The position numbers and the translations under genes are program-made. From the NCBI GenBank assembly GCA_032718475.1, contig JAUCBJ010004826.1:1-37913 (forward strand): a stretch of DNA of 37,913 bases. Reading direction: 5' to 3'. This DNA comes from Nemertoderma westbladi (taxonomy: Eukaryota > Xenacoelomorpha > Nemertodermatida > Nemertodermatidae). Positions 19,161 to 29,457 of the stretch are shown here, piece by piece; the first letter of the stretch is position 1, and each line of letters opens with the position of its first letter. The notes beneath the pieces are model-generated. The model was not told the origin of the DNA. It saw only the letters and a program-made list of their open reading frames with translations, and did not search any database.

Positions 19161-19529
19161 AAGAAGACCGTCCATAGACAATTAAAATGAAATAAACAGA
19201 CAGTATTGCCCATTAACCATTGCTGTGTTAATTTGGATTATAGTGCTCATCTTCTGTGATTATAGTGATAACGTGGTTTATAGTGATCAGATGAAAATGG
19301 CCATCTTAAAGTATATGGAATAATTCTGCAAATTTATTAGCTAAACAACTATAGTTTATATTGTTGTAGATAACTTCTATCGAACATTTAATAGTACATC
19401 ATTTAGCAGTACATCAACATAAAATAGAACACACATACAAATAATATTTGATTGTAAACAGTATTATCATACATATAAGCGTATAGATGCCATTCCAAAA
19501 GCACCATAAAATTCATCTGTTCTGTAAAG

Positions 19530-20954
19530 CTCTATCTGTCAGTCACTTCAGCTTGGTCCACAGTTGGTCTTGCCTTCCTCGCCACCTCCCCAGTCAAAGT
19601 GGACATAAGAAATACTCCATCCAGTGTCCATACTCTAGAGAGAGCGACATAAAGTCCATGTCCTCGAAATGAACTCCATCTACCAGTACCCCAGTCACCA
19701 ATTATGATTGCCTTTAGCTTCATTCCCTGGAGCTTATGAACAGTCAATGCGAAAACTGGACAGAGTGGGAACTGCGACAGGGTTGCACTGATGTTAATTT
19801 GTTTTTTACTGTCACTCTCACCCTCTGGTTTACTGACATCATGATCGGGAACACACCAACAGGAACGCCAGGGTAATGCTTGGAGTTAGTAGTCATTTGC
19901 TTTAAATATATTACAGATGGCATGACTGAAGGTCACTTCACTTTCAGGTTTGATCCAAGTCACCATTGCTTCTTCTGTGAAGATTGTCGCGTCTGGAAAC
20001 TGCATTCCAACGACCCTGGCCAGTGTCCCATTTGCCATTCCCATCACCCAACAGCAATGTTCCTAGTAACAATGACAGGAATTCCAGGGAAGATGTCGAG
20101 AACTGGAAGGAGACCTTCACATTGGTCATCCCGTAGGTACTGCAAAAGACACAGTTGTTCCTTCTTCCGATTTTTCACCTCAGTCTGAAGGCGGATAATG
20201 TTCTGTCCACACTGTCACCCTGTCATGATATATTTTATTGTTCCATCAATCAAATTCTTGGAGACAACGATTGGCACATAGCTATTGGATGTCAGGTCTC
20301 CTTGTCACTGATATGACTTTCTCATTGATGGCTGTAATGGTATCTTCACTGCAGTTCCCCCAACATCCTTCTTCCAACATGAATCTTGAATCTTGTCCAT
20401 AGTGTTCATCCCATTGCCGCCTGTATATTGCCTGAAATATTTGGCTTGGATAATGAGATTGAAGATACACTTGGAGACTGGAGAAAATCGCCACAACATA
20501 GCATGTGGATCCCACTAAAGTCTTCAATATTCTCTAAGGCTCCTTGCAGTACACCATTCGTCTGTGCAAGGAGGTTTGCCGATAGCATACTGAACTCCAT
20601 CAAGTATTATAAGCTTTTAACATCTCGCATCCTGTTTTGGAGGGACATGACCTGCTTCCATATAACTTTACAGTCTCTTTTTTGTATGGAAAGAGAGCAG
20701 AGGCGGTGGAGTGCGCATCCATAGATTGCAACACTAGCAATTCCTGTGGATGCCACTATTCTCAGTGCTGACCCATGCTTCCACAATATAACCAACCTAC
20801 GGATTGCATTAATGACCAGACTTCCCAGTTCCACCTTCTCCACAAAGGATCATGTCTAGTTTCCTTGTTGTATCACCACACAATGATTTTAGGAATGGGT
20901 TGAGCTGCTGTAAAAAATGCATCAAGTTGCTCATCTCCCAATCCCTCAGCATCA
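19530..20954 (-). pseudogene. Helitron Pif1-type helicase, broken
   Basis: Read downward on the minus strand with frame changes: DAEGLGDEQLDAFFTAAQP (about 20950-20900), Walker A GEGGTGKS (about 20820-20845), NAIRRLVILWKHGSALRIVA, the Walker B neighbourhood (VLQGALENIEDFSGIHML, CGDFLQSPSVSS), the IPVIVTRNIAVG region (about 20060), then FALTVHKLQGMKLKAIIIGD and GLYVALSRVWTLDG (about 19750-19620), the Pif1/RecD2 C-terminal motifs. Multiple frameshifts and stops are present. The helicase would unwind DNA during rolling-circle transposition. The portion between Rep and helicase is largely missing. Confidence 0.88.
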
Positions 20955-21690
20955 GCTATTTTTTTATTTAATTTATATCGTACATTATACAAAAAAAATA
21001 TATAAGTACAGAGTTGTAGGCCCTACGTAAAATAGCACAAATAACAATATGAAGCAATACATAGAATAGCAATGCAAGAGTAAATGAGACATCAACACGT
21101 AATTAATTAGCACATATATTTAATAAAATAGCATTAATTTCCTCCAAACTGAAACCGGGAATTTCTAAAAGACCTAAATTATAATCTCCAATTTCTCTAC
21201 AAAGCGGAATTATTGAATTGGAACGATTGTCAGGGTACCAAGTAACTGAATTACAAACATGTTTAGACACGGAACTGAAATCTACGTTACATTTACTACA
21301 AATACGCCGCAAATTAGCACCAGAAACTGTACGACAATCAAATAAACTTAGTGAAGCTAAAAAATATAAGGAAGGTTTATTACTAGATAATAGAGACTGG
21401 GCAAATGTTACGAATCTACTACATAACATACTGTATGGATGTACAAAAGGCACAATACCCTCAACTATGTAATGTTTGGTATTTACCGGTAATCCCCACA
21501 CCAAACGTACATTAATTTGCCATGATGTCATTAAACGTACAGCAGCAAGCGTTGGACATACAGCTGTGATATTCAGTACACTCTCCCTCTCTATGTCACT
21601 AGCTGATGTTGAATCCAATGCAAGATGAAGATGAGCAATACATAAATCGCCTTCTCTATCAATTCTGATGACCAGAATCTCTTTTTATAG
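20955..21690 (-). mobile_element. 5'-truncated LINE fragment inside the Helitron ('LINE-C')
   Basis: The minus strand is open for 171 codons from 21618 to 21103. It resembles the C-terminal thumb region of Jockey/CR1-group reverse transcriptases (INVRLVWGLPVNTKHYIVEG, SMLCSRFVTFAQSLLSSNKP) and ends LLNICAN-stop. A 3' UTR and an A/T-rich tail (aattaaataaaaaaata in minus reading) end near 20955, next to Helitron helicase sequence. The 5' junction is near 21660-21690, where Helitron-like reading (VVKCVYYKKRFWSSELI) takes over. No target duplication was identified. Confidence 0.7.
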
Positions 21691-21824
21691 TATACACATT
21701 TAACTACATTAGGCTCTGTGGACTTTCCATAATTTATCTTCTTTGCAGACTCCAGTGTCGGAAGTGGAGTCAGATTAGCTGAATAATCATGGTACTTGTC
21801 AGTTATCAGTGGAAGAGAGAGAGA

Positions 21825-21884
21825 GGGCTGTTGCACTGTCAGTCAGAGAGGTAACAGCCTGTGGGGTAAGGATTTACCTCTGGG
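21825..21884 (+). repeat. Left terminal inverted repeat of the 3.04-kb element
   Basis: Begins gggctgttgcactgtcagtc; it matches the reverse complement of 24795-24854 over about 60 bases with few mismatches. Confidence 0.88.
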
Positions 21885-22439
21885 ACCTGTATTAGGCAAA
21901 ATAGCAGTAGCTGTTTAGGCCCACCAGTACTATGCACGGAACAAGACCCGAAATTTAGCCTACATCTGTAACACGGTTTCGCGGTACAAGACCATATAAA
22001 TTAGACCACCATCTGTAAAATGCTCACGTGAGTTCAGGAGTTGCACAGATGTCAGGATGTGCTGATTCGATATCATGCACTAGGCCTAATGGATTCTGGT
22101 AGCCTGGCTACCTGGAACTAGACCACCTGACCACTACTGCACTACAAAAACTGATGCGACAGACCGAGGTGCCGTTAGCCTAACATTTCTCGGAGGCTGG
22201 TCCGATAACACTTAACGCATTGTTTGGTTGGACATTGACATTACCGGTATTGCATTACAGTGTACATTACTGCATTACTGCATATTACATACGGATTTGT
22301 ATGGATTGAGAAATTGGATATATTTGAAGTCAATGGATAGGTTTGGTTTGAGAAATTAATACAGTAATATCACGTAGGCCTACTTAATCATATCTTTGCG
22401 TTAATTATTACTAGATCCACTGGCCCCCAGCCACCTTCA

Positions 22440-22725
22440 ACAAACCATAATTGCCGAGGGTGGAGGGGCACTCAGCTAAGGGGGTGGAGCGCATTAAAAA
22501 CTCTAAGTATCACGACCTAATGGACCGGGGCCATTTATTTCACCCCGTGGCCTTTGAGACCTTTGGCCGCCCTGGTCCAGAGACATCCACCTTCCTCGGG
22601 AGATCGGGGCTCGTCTACACAGTGCCATCCACGAACCGCGGTCACACCAGTTTCTGCTCCAACGCCTGGAGATGGCAATTTTGGTTGGTAATGCAGCCTC
22701 AGTCATGGCTCATGGGGACATCAAC
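22440..22725 (+). pseudogene. LINE C-terminal fragment inside the TIR element ('LINE-D')
   Basis: The plus strand, with one or two frameshifts, reads ERIKNSKYHDLMDRGHLFHP, VAFETFGRPGPETSTFLG, then (shifted) QFLLQRLEMAILVGNAASVM. This matches a C-terminal region seen in many non-LTR element polyproteins downstream of RT. No RT catalytic part is present. The clade is not determined. Confidence 0.65.
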
Positions 22726-23602
22726 CACGCCGACCATCGGTCTATTCAGGGACTGAAGAGCCGAAACCAATCGAAACTGTCGAAATGGTTGCCAATGCAG
22801 TCAGTCACCAACGGGATGACGGCCAAAGATATTCAATATTCAATACTCTATGTTATGCAATCTCAACTATTCAATGTTCGATCCCTAGATGGGGCAGTAC
22901 TGTTTGGGCACAGTGCTTTAAATGCTGCAGCCTAGCCCAACCCCGGCTTTCATCCTTCAGTGGTCGATTGGGAACCAAGGCAACTTGGGAAACAGAGTGG
23001 AAGGGTTTACTGTGGAAGATCACCCATGGTGGTGAACAGGCATTCCTTGGCTTAACGAGCCTAAAAGATTCTCCCATTCAAATATTCAATTCGGTACTGT
23101 ACCTTTAATTAAATATTCAATCTTAGTATTATTTCTGTGCTTCGTTATTTAATAATGTGATTAGATTAAAAAAAACTAATGAAATATAATTCATCTGTTA
23201 ACTATTACAAAAAAAAATCCAACATTATATTAACATTTATACAGATTTGAATTAAATGTTTCGAAATCAACAGTCATTCAATGAACTTATACAGCAGTGT
23301 CATATATCGCGTATCCCTTGGCTGCTTGGTTTAATCACTATTCTTTATTCAAGTATAACTGAATCCTGGCCTGGCGCCTTCACCCTCCACTGATAATTTA
23401 AAATCGTAACTTATTCAATCTTTGACTAAATTATACCAAACTTGGTAAACATGTAATCTTGTCTATCGGCTAAAATAAACACAACTTGCTAAAGTTTCCC
23501 CTATAATGTTTTTTCCTATAGAACAGGATGCAGTTTTATTTTAGTAGTAAACAAGCTGTTATTTGCGTCGATTTTCACCTGGAGAGGGAAAAATATTGAT
23601 TG

Positions 23603-23621
23603 CCCCCCCCCCCCCCCCCCC
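23603..23621. repeat. Homopolymer C tract
   Basis: Nineteen C in a row; the exact length is uncertain in any assembly. Confidence 0.9.
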
Positions 23622-23982
23622 TGCAGTTAAGTAAGTGAAAATATTTCGGCACCATTAAATTTTATTATCACGGTCGCACATCAAGTAGTCTGTCAAAAGA
23701 TACAATTCATTATAAACATAACAAAATTAATTATAATAATTCTAAAAATATAAGGCAGATCTTCCTAAAGTTAGCTCTTTAGTCTTTAGCAATCTTATAC
23801 ATTGACAAGACTTATAAAATAATTGATGTTGAATAATTTATTATTAAGATTAAAATATATTATTAGGAATTCGAAGAAAGTAAATTGTATTGAGTTAGTA
23901 TTGGCAAGTTAATCTCACAAACCAGTCTAGTCTAACTTTAGAGTAGCCTTGTTCGCATTGTTCCGGGTTTAGGCCTATAGAT

Positions 23983-24258
23983 CGCCAACAAAATCGCCTC
24001 CGCTTTGCAGGACATTGCTTTCGCCGTGAGGACCAGCCAGTGCATAATCTTGTACTTTGGCAGCCTCATGGAGTGAATAAGCATGGTGGACAGCCCATGA
24101 CTTTCTTGAGACGCATCTTAAAGGACACTGGCCTTAAAGATGCGGATGATCTAGCAAATGTCATGGGTGATAGGGAGTTGTGGCGGTGCAATTTTGTTGA
24201 CAAGCCGGCACAGCATTCTTAAAAATGCAGCTGCGATGCAGCATGCCGATCCTAGTAG
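23983..24258 (+). mobile_element. 5'-truncated RTE-like LINE fragment with 13-bp target duplication
   Basis: Third copy of the 3' end seen at 7.5 and 36.3 kb, here on the plus strand: NRLRFAGHCFRREDQPVHNL through CNFVDKPAQHS-stop (24220-24222), the same 3' UTR, and a (TAG)2 tail. The direct repeat taggcctatagat flanks it at 23970-23982 and 24259-24271. Without the insert the host reads as a degenerate unit of the 30-bp minisatellite family. Confidence 0.9.
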
Positions 24259-24269
24259 TAGGCCTATAG

Positions 24270-24600
24270 ATTCCACCGTCTTCGTTCCAGGTTTAATTCT
24301 GTAATAGATTCCGTTATCCGTCTCGATCGCTTCGCTATGCACCATCTTACTGGGTTTAATAAACTCCATCGCCTTCCTGTCGTTCTCTGTTTTGTAGATT
24401 ACTTCGCCATCATCTGATCGCTTTGGTTGCGTGTTTAATACTGTAATAGACTCCGCCGCAATCGCATCGTATACATTGAATAGACTCCATCAGTCCATTG
24501 TCCATCGCGATCGTTTCATTGTTACGTTTAATTGACTCCGTCGCCTCCTCGGATTAGGAATCCGGCTGGGTTTCGTAGATTCCGCCATCGCTCAGCAGTT
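24270..24600 (-). repeat. Degenerate 30-bp minisatellite related to 2537-2676
   Basis: Recurrent but diverged segments such as gggtttaataaactccatcg, gtttaattgactccgtcg and tgtaatagattccgtta are reverse complements of the unit at 2.5 kb (gattctattaacccgg type). The units are irregularly spaced, so this is an old array. Confidence 0.6.
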
Positions 24601-24794
24601 CAGTGTTTTTAATCAAAGCCAGAATTCCGGCACCGGCACCACGTTCAACGATTTCGAAAGTAACAGACTCGGTCAACAACACTCGGGGTTTAAAAAATAC
24701 AACTATCGGGCAACTTGTAACTGGGCGATCATCTATCTGATAGTTGAAAAAGACTGTCTGACAGTTGGTATCAGACTATCTGGTAGTTAAGCGC

Positions 24795-24854
24795 CCCATG
24801 GGTAAATCCTTACCCCATGGGCTGTTACCTCTCTGACTGACAGCGCAACAGCCC
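24795..24854 (-). repeat. Right terminal inverted repeat of the 3.04-kb element
   Basis: Ends gactgacagcgcaacagccc; it is the inverted partner of 21825-21884. Confidence 0.88.
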
Positions 24855-24868
24855 CTATAGGGAAGAGA

Positions 24869-25216
24869 AGCTTTCATACAATTGTCTGTAAATTCAATCA
24901 CTCTGCTCTTTTTTGCATGCCATGCAGCCACACCAGGTAGTGTGCATGAAGTGCTCCTTTCGCTGCTGTTTCCACCATCCCAAAGAAAGCCTTCACTTCA
25001 TATGCCCAAACAGTCACCATTTTCATTTACTTTCTGCTCCTTAATTTTCCACCCAAATACATCTTCAATGAGAACTGTCATAAGACGATCAAAGTACCGA
25101 GCTGCGGCATAAGGTACTTTCCCAGCGGCATCATAATGTTGTGAAGAAGGCATCTCTAAAACGCTATCCAAGTTAATGGTATATGCCTCTGTGGAGTCGA
25201 ATCCTTTCAAATGGAC
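24869..25216 (-). pseudogene. Helitron Rep-like (N-terminal helicase-like) domain, C-terminal side
   Basis: The minus strand reads VHLKGFDSTEAYTINLDSVL, HYDAAGKVPYAAARYFDRLM, then (shifted) VKAFFGMVETAAKGALHAHY LVWLHGMQ. The GALHAHYLVWL stretch is the HUH-region signature of the Helitron_like_N domain, the rolling-circle nicking enzyme. The reading continues across the 696-bp insertion at 25232-25927 into APNELGSFILY and across the TIR element into LITDKYHDY. Frameshifts are present. Confidence 0.82.
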
Positions 25217-25231
25217 ATAGAGTATGAAAGA

Positions 25232-25927
25232 TGTGTACCACTATTTTATGGAATGCATGCGGTAAACTAGCCCTCGATTGGTACTTAATCAGTCCATATT
25301 ACAACTTGACCTCCGTTTTTGGTTCATATTATCTTACATGGACATACTGGCACCCCCAGCACCGTTGCATCTAAAACACCTGTCCTTATTTCGGCTGTTG
25401 CAACTTTTATCAAGGCAACCAACAGGTTTAATTCGCTGGGTTACTAATTAATATTCTTTATTTTTTCATTTTCTTTTTTTTTCTCCCAGTCAGAATGTTT
25501 TATCTTGCTTTTCGTATTTTACTAAGAAGATGGTGTGGCATATCTTGTCAAATTATTCAAAAATTGCAGTAATAGTATTATTTAACAAATGTTATTGTGC
25601 ACCACTCAATCGTGATTCCTGGTTATTTTCCCAGGTGAAGACTATTATACTCAACCTCTTATTTTCGTCATACCTTGCTTAAAAGCACCTTTGTGACACC
25701 AGCGACTTATTGCGGCGAGCGGGTCAGGTTTCTCCCCCTTCAGGGTGGGTTGGATGTGGGTGGGGTGCAGCAGGATTGTCAGGGGGTCATGTATATCATT
25801 TATATATTGTATATTTGTATTCCATGCCTTACCTGTTTGTAATTATTCTGGCCGAAACGATTCCACATAAGTGTGCAACTTGTTATTGACTTGTTTTGTT
25901 TTGGAAAAATATACATTATATAATATT
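25232..25927 (+). mobile_element. 696-bp retroposed insertion with 15-bp target duplication, family unknown
   Basis: Direct repeats atagagtatgaaaga at 25217-25231 and 25928-25942 flank a non-coding insert whose right end is A/T-rich (ggaaaaatatacattatata), so it probably lies in plus orientation as a truncated LINE or a SINE. Excision with one repeat restores the Helitron frame (APNELGSFILY-VHLKGFD). No ORF or pol III box was recognised. Confidence 0.75.
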
Positions 25928-25942
25928 ATAGAGTATGAAAGA

Positions 25943-26680
25943 ACCGAGTTCATTTGGTGCAATTGTGAAGAACAAATGTGTGTTTCCAAACTTTGTCACC
26001 ATACTGTACAGATTTCTTCTTTCTGACATTCCTTGCTCATGACTTCCGCATTTGATTCCAGACACAACTTTTACCTGAATTATAAGTTGACAGGCTCGCG
26101 AGGAACCTTATACCTAGGGTCCAGTGGATTCAGGCAACTCTTAAGTTCCTCTGTCATTAGTGAGTTTATTCCATCTACTACCTTGAGTGATATTTGACAG
26201 AGTCTTAGAGATGTCCTGCTCATTGCTTCCAGCCTCAATAGAATGTCAAATATTTCAAGAATAACTTCTGGACTCCCAAATCGATTTCCAGAAATTCGAA
26301 AGAGATGTCTCTAGCCCTCTCTACAAGACCTACTCCTTTTATATTTCCTGGATCACCATAGCCAAAGGGAAAGAGAGAGACAAACATCAACATCCAAACT
26401 TCTGGATTCCAATGGGACAGAAGATTGGAACTTCACCTTGCTACCAGTATATCTTTATTCTGCACTTGACTGATCATTTGAGAAGCAAAGATTCAACAGT
26501 CCTTTCCCTTCCTGGATCACCATAGCCAATGGGAAAGAGAGAGACAAACATCAACATCCAAACTTCTGGATTCCAGTGGGACAGAAGATTGGAACTTCAC
26601 CTTGCTACCAGTATATCTTTATTCTGCACTTGACTGATCATTTGAGAAGCAAAGATTCAACAGTCCTTTCCCTGCATAAC
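25943..26680 (-). pseudogene. Helitron polyprotein, segment between N-terminal and Rep domains
   Basis: The minus strand reads, in broken frames, IFASQMISQVQNKDILVARL, NFSSHWNPEVWMLMFVSLFP and GYGDPG. The last is the Helitron FPxGxGxPG-type motif. A 164-bp tandem duplication (26347-26674) breaks the frame because 164 is not a multiple of three. Confidence 0.7.
26347..26674. repeat. 164-bp tandem duplication inside the Helitron
   Basis: 26347-26510 and 26511-26674 are nearly identical (two or three differences, for example gccaaaggg/gccaatggg). The high identity makes this a recent event compared with the decay of the surrounding element. Confidence 0.93.
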
Positions 26681-27683
26681 TGATCTACTGAAAATTGAGC
26701 CATCAATTCTATGTGCCTTGTCAACCGTTATATCACCACTGAGGAAGTTATCTGGTCGACTTTGTGAAGCAACAGCCTCTTCCAACTGATTGCTGATAGC
26801 TTGGTCCTGCTGATGCCCTATTGAACTACCAAGAACTTGGCTGTCTGGAATATCATCCATTCTTTCAGAAGAATATTCGACATCAGAGTAGAGATGGTTT
26901 GACTTAGTAAGAAATGCTATCAGCCTCTTAACTTTTTCATGTCTCACTAGCATTTCCTGCTTTGCCATTAATGCGTGGTGGTCAGTGAGAGGCCCAACAA
27001 AGATAACTCGAAAATATGTAGTGACATCACTGAGTAGACGTGGCAGATGAACAGCATGAGGAATTTCTGATGGCTTTCCCCAAATTAATACATGTGAATG
27101 TAAGATCTTATTGACCCCTCCAGCTCCATGGGATACCACTGTCTTACAAGATGGGAATGACTTCACCACCAATGCCCACTCTGTATCTGATGCACTTTGA
27201 TAATCTTGAGGCAGATCTCCAAGAAAAAACCCACCTGCATGGAAAACTTTGGAGGACTAGAAATTCTATTGTTCTTCAAGAAGATATCGCAGGATGTGCC
27301 CAGAACAATTTCAACTGTTCCAGAGCAGTTCTGGCTTCTGCTATTATGCATTAGTCCTCGGGGAGGTAAGGGAATGCTTGTCAGTCCTGGTACAAAATTA
27401 CCTAAGTCATAAGATTGTCTAAGTGCTTCAGGAAGGCTGATGATGAAACCTTACTTTTCATCTTGTTAATCAATGCATCAGTAATTTCAAATGATTTGCT
27501 CTCATTTCTAAACACTGTCTCATTGCAGACTGCACAAACTCACTGACCCATTACTGTATTTCCCAATCTATTCTTTACCAGGTCACGCACCAAGAGATTT
27601 TGTTTATCATCAGAACAGAAGGATAAATCAGGAGGATGCATTACACTTTCATTTACTGCTTCTTCAATTCTCCTCTTATTAAA
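26657..27683 (-). pseudogene. Helitron polyprotein, N-terminal domain
   Basis: The minus strand reads SFCSDDKQNLLVRDLVKNRL, then CAVCNETVF, ALINKMKSKVSSS and LQVGFF (several frames), then an open run of 171 codons (27172-26657) with NKILHSHVLIWGKPSEIPHA, HLPRLLSDVTTYFRVIFVGP and VKRLIAFLTKSNHLYSDVEY. That is the region before the Rep domain in Helitron proteins (DUF6570-like). Stops are scattered in the upstream part. Confidence 0.8.
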
Positions 27684-28028
27684 ATTGTCCCGCATTGTTT
27701 CCAACCTTTTTTCTCATTCATTTACAGGTTCTACATATCGCCGCATATTCATATTGTCCCTCATTGTTTCCAACCTTTTTTCTCATTCATCTACAGGTTC
27801 TACACATCGCTGCTTATTCATATTGTCCCGCATTGTTTCCAACCTTTTTTCTCATTCATCTACAGGTTCTACATATCGCTGCATATTCATATTGTCCCGC
27901 ATTGTTTCCAACCTTTTTTCTCATTCATCTACAGTTTCTACACATCACCGCTTATTCATATTGTCCCGCATTGTTTCCAACCATTTCTCCTGTTCAACTG
28001 CAGTTTCTTCATCTTGTCGGACTTTGGT
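27684..28028 (-). repeat. 69-bp tandem array encoding a 23-residue Helitron N-terminal repeat, 5 copies
   Basis: Copies start at 27684, 27753, 27822, 27891 and 27960 (period exactly 69). On the minus strand each encodes a KRLETMRDNMN-type basic unit followed by a VEPVDE-type acidic segment, as in the RL..R repeats at the N-terminus of many Helitron proteins. Four of the five copies carry a TGA after VDE/VNE; the outermost copy has CAG there. Plus-strand open frames over the array are only by-products of the 69-bp period. Confidence 0.9.
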
Positions 28029-28157
28029 ACTGTCTGGCATATTCCCCAACCTTTGTAGCACCTGATCCTGCATCTCCTCCTCTCGTCACTGACAAGCTTT
28101 CACCTTCTCTACGCGCCTCTTTACACCATTAAAATTACTTCCACGTTTTTTAGGCAT
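28029..28157 (-). pseudogene. Helitron polyprotein start
   Basis: ATG at 28157-28155 (minus) opens MPKKRGSNFNGVKRRVEKVK ACQ, then a TGA, then REEEMQDQVLQRLGNM. The MPKxxxSNxNGxxRRxEK start is typical of Helitron N-termini, which supports this start. Confidence 0.75.
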
Positions 28158-29434
28158 TTTACCGTTATATGTGCAGTAACAGATTAAAGAATCAAAAGTA
28201 ATTGGACTAAAATTAATAATAATTATCAAATTTACCAAGGAAATATTATCGTACTGATCTACCTTAGAAAAATATTGTGAACAGTGCCAAAATTGGTGTA
28301 GGTGTACTGCTTTCACTTGATAACGAACTGATTTACCTTTTCAATTATTATTTTATTATATTAATAATGCTATTATATAATAATAGCAGTAACGACAATA
28401 TATTTTCACTCTCTCTCTGTTATGCGGTTGACTCTGTTGGTAGCTTTAGTTTGGAGGGCTTTACTCTAATTTGTTACCAGGATCAGATTCAGACTGTTAC
28501 AGAAATTAGAAATTATCATTAAATATTTGTGCTATTCAAATCTTACAACGTATTTTACAGTCAAACATAATGTTTACATCCCTCCATTGTATTTATTTCA
28601 AGTATTACGTAGTCCAATATGGCTGTATTATTTAGTTAAGTTAAGATTTGTGCTGTACCGGTAATATTTATTCGTGTGTGGATCTTTGCAATAATGTCGA
28701 TGCCGGGACATCGACGTGAAGGTGCCGTGTTCAACTCAACATACATCACATAGAAGTTACGGGCGATAATGTAGGCGTGGATTTCCCTGCAAATCGGCGT
28801 GTTTCACTCGAGTGTATGTCATAACCCCGTAATCGGCGTGCTGTTCGAACATTCGCCACTTTTCTACTATAGTCCCATTGCTGCAGTTACGTACCTCATG
28901 TCCCCGGAAGTGACATTGTCGCAACGGTTATGGAGGACGGGGTACGCTCTCAATAAATGGTTAGCGCAAATTACGCAAATTAATTATAATATTTTTTCCC
29001 TAGTTCTACCCCTTTTGCGGCGACAAAAATGTCATATATTTTCATATAGAGGCTTAGCTTTCGTGTAGTTTACTATCGGTATCATTTAATGTATGGTAGT
29101 TAGGTTTAGGGTTAAGGTTTCGATACATATCTGTATGTATTATATTTATTTATTGTTTTTTTTTGTTGGTTTTGATTGTGTCCTTTGATGGACCAACGGG
29201 CTGAGTATTATTTTCGAACAAATTTCACATTTATAGGAACAAAGTGGCCCATGTGAAGAATGCCAGACTTTCTGCCGTTATATTTCACTTTGTAGTTACC
29301 CCCATGTGAAGAATACCAGGTTTTCACCAAAAGCACAGGTTACAGAAGGGCTGAATCTAACCAAAACAATAAACGAATTAGTATATGCACAGGTTATAAG
29401 ACAGAAATTAGCGCTATAAAACACTTAATAAAGA
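28158..29434. other. Region above the Helitron coding start, unassigned
   Basis: It probably contains the Helitron 5' terminus, which I could not place. A small inverted repeat GTCGATG..CATCGAC sits at 28697-28716, and a direct repeat cccatgtgaagaat at about 29249 and 29303. No gene was recognised. Confidence 0.4.
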
Positions 29435-29457
29435 CTAGAGAGCCAGCAAGCTGGCTG
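29435..29457 (-). terminator. Second Helitron-type 3' terminus
   Basis: The palindrome agccagcttgctggct (29441-29456, minus) followed by ctCTAG ends at 29435, with T as the next base. Same layout as 19137, but the adjoining element sequence is different (ccgggctccttcc), so this is a second, probably non-autonomous, Helitron extending to higher coordinates. Confidence 0.7.

Larger units (their letters stand above)
21819..24860. mobile_element. 3,042-bp TIR element inserted in the Helitron
   Basis: About 60-bp inverted repeats at 21825-21884 and 24795-24854 (gggctgttgc, ctgtcagtcagagaggtaac, ggggtaaggatttacc) differ at only a few positions. Six non-matching bases lie outside each (gagaga; ctatag), and GGAAGAGA flanks both (21811-21818, 24861-24868). 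Removing the insert plus one GGAAGAGA joins the Helitron protein in frame (CMKASLP-LITDKYHDY). An 8-bp duplication fits hAT or a similar superfamily. No transposase was recognised, and the interior holds LINE remnants and a minisatellite, so it is non-autonomous. Confidence 0.8.
19137..28157 (-). mobile_element. Decayed autonomous Helitron with three later insertions
   Basis: The minus strand carries, from 28157 downward: an N-terminal start (MPKKRGSNFNG), a 69-bp repeat array, an N-terminal Helitron domain, a Rep-like domain, a Pif1 helicase, and the 3' terminus. The terminus is textbook: a palindrome agccagcttgctggct (19143-19158) followed by ttCTAG, with T as the next host base, ending at 19137. 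Insertions lie at about 20955-21690, 21819-24860 and 25232-25927. The last two can be removed with one target copy to restore the reading frame. Many stops show it is inactive. The 5' terminus (TC) was not located and must lie above 28157. Confidence 0.88.

Noticed and set aside
19880-20188. Plus-strand ORF with Cys/His pairs (CEDCRVWKLH.. CPICHSHH)
   Set aside because: It resembles a zinc finger by chance; it is antisense to the Pif1 helicase segment (VIVTRNIAVG, GMANGTLARVVGMQ), which has real family motifs.
27636-28132. Three overlapping plus-strand ORFs of 126-145 codons
   Set aside because: They are shadows of a 69-bp tandem array. The meaningful reading is the minus strand, where the unit matches the Helitron N-terminal repeats.
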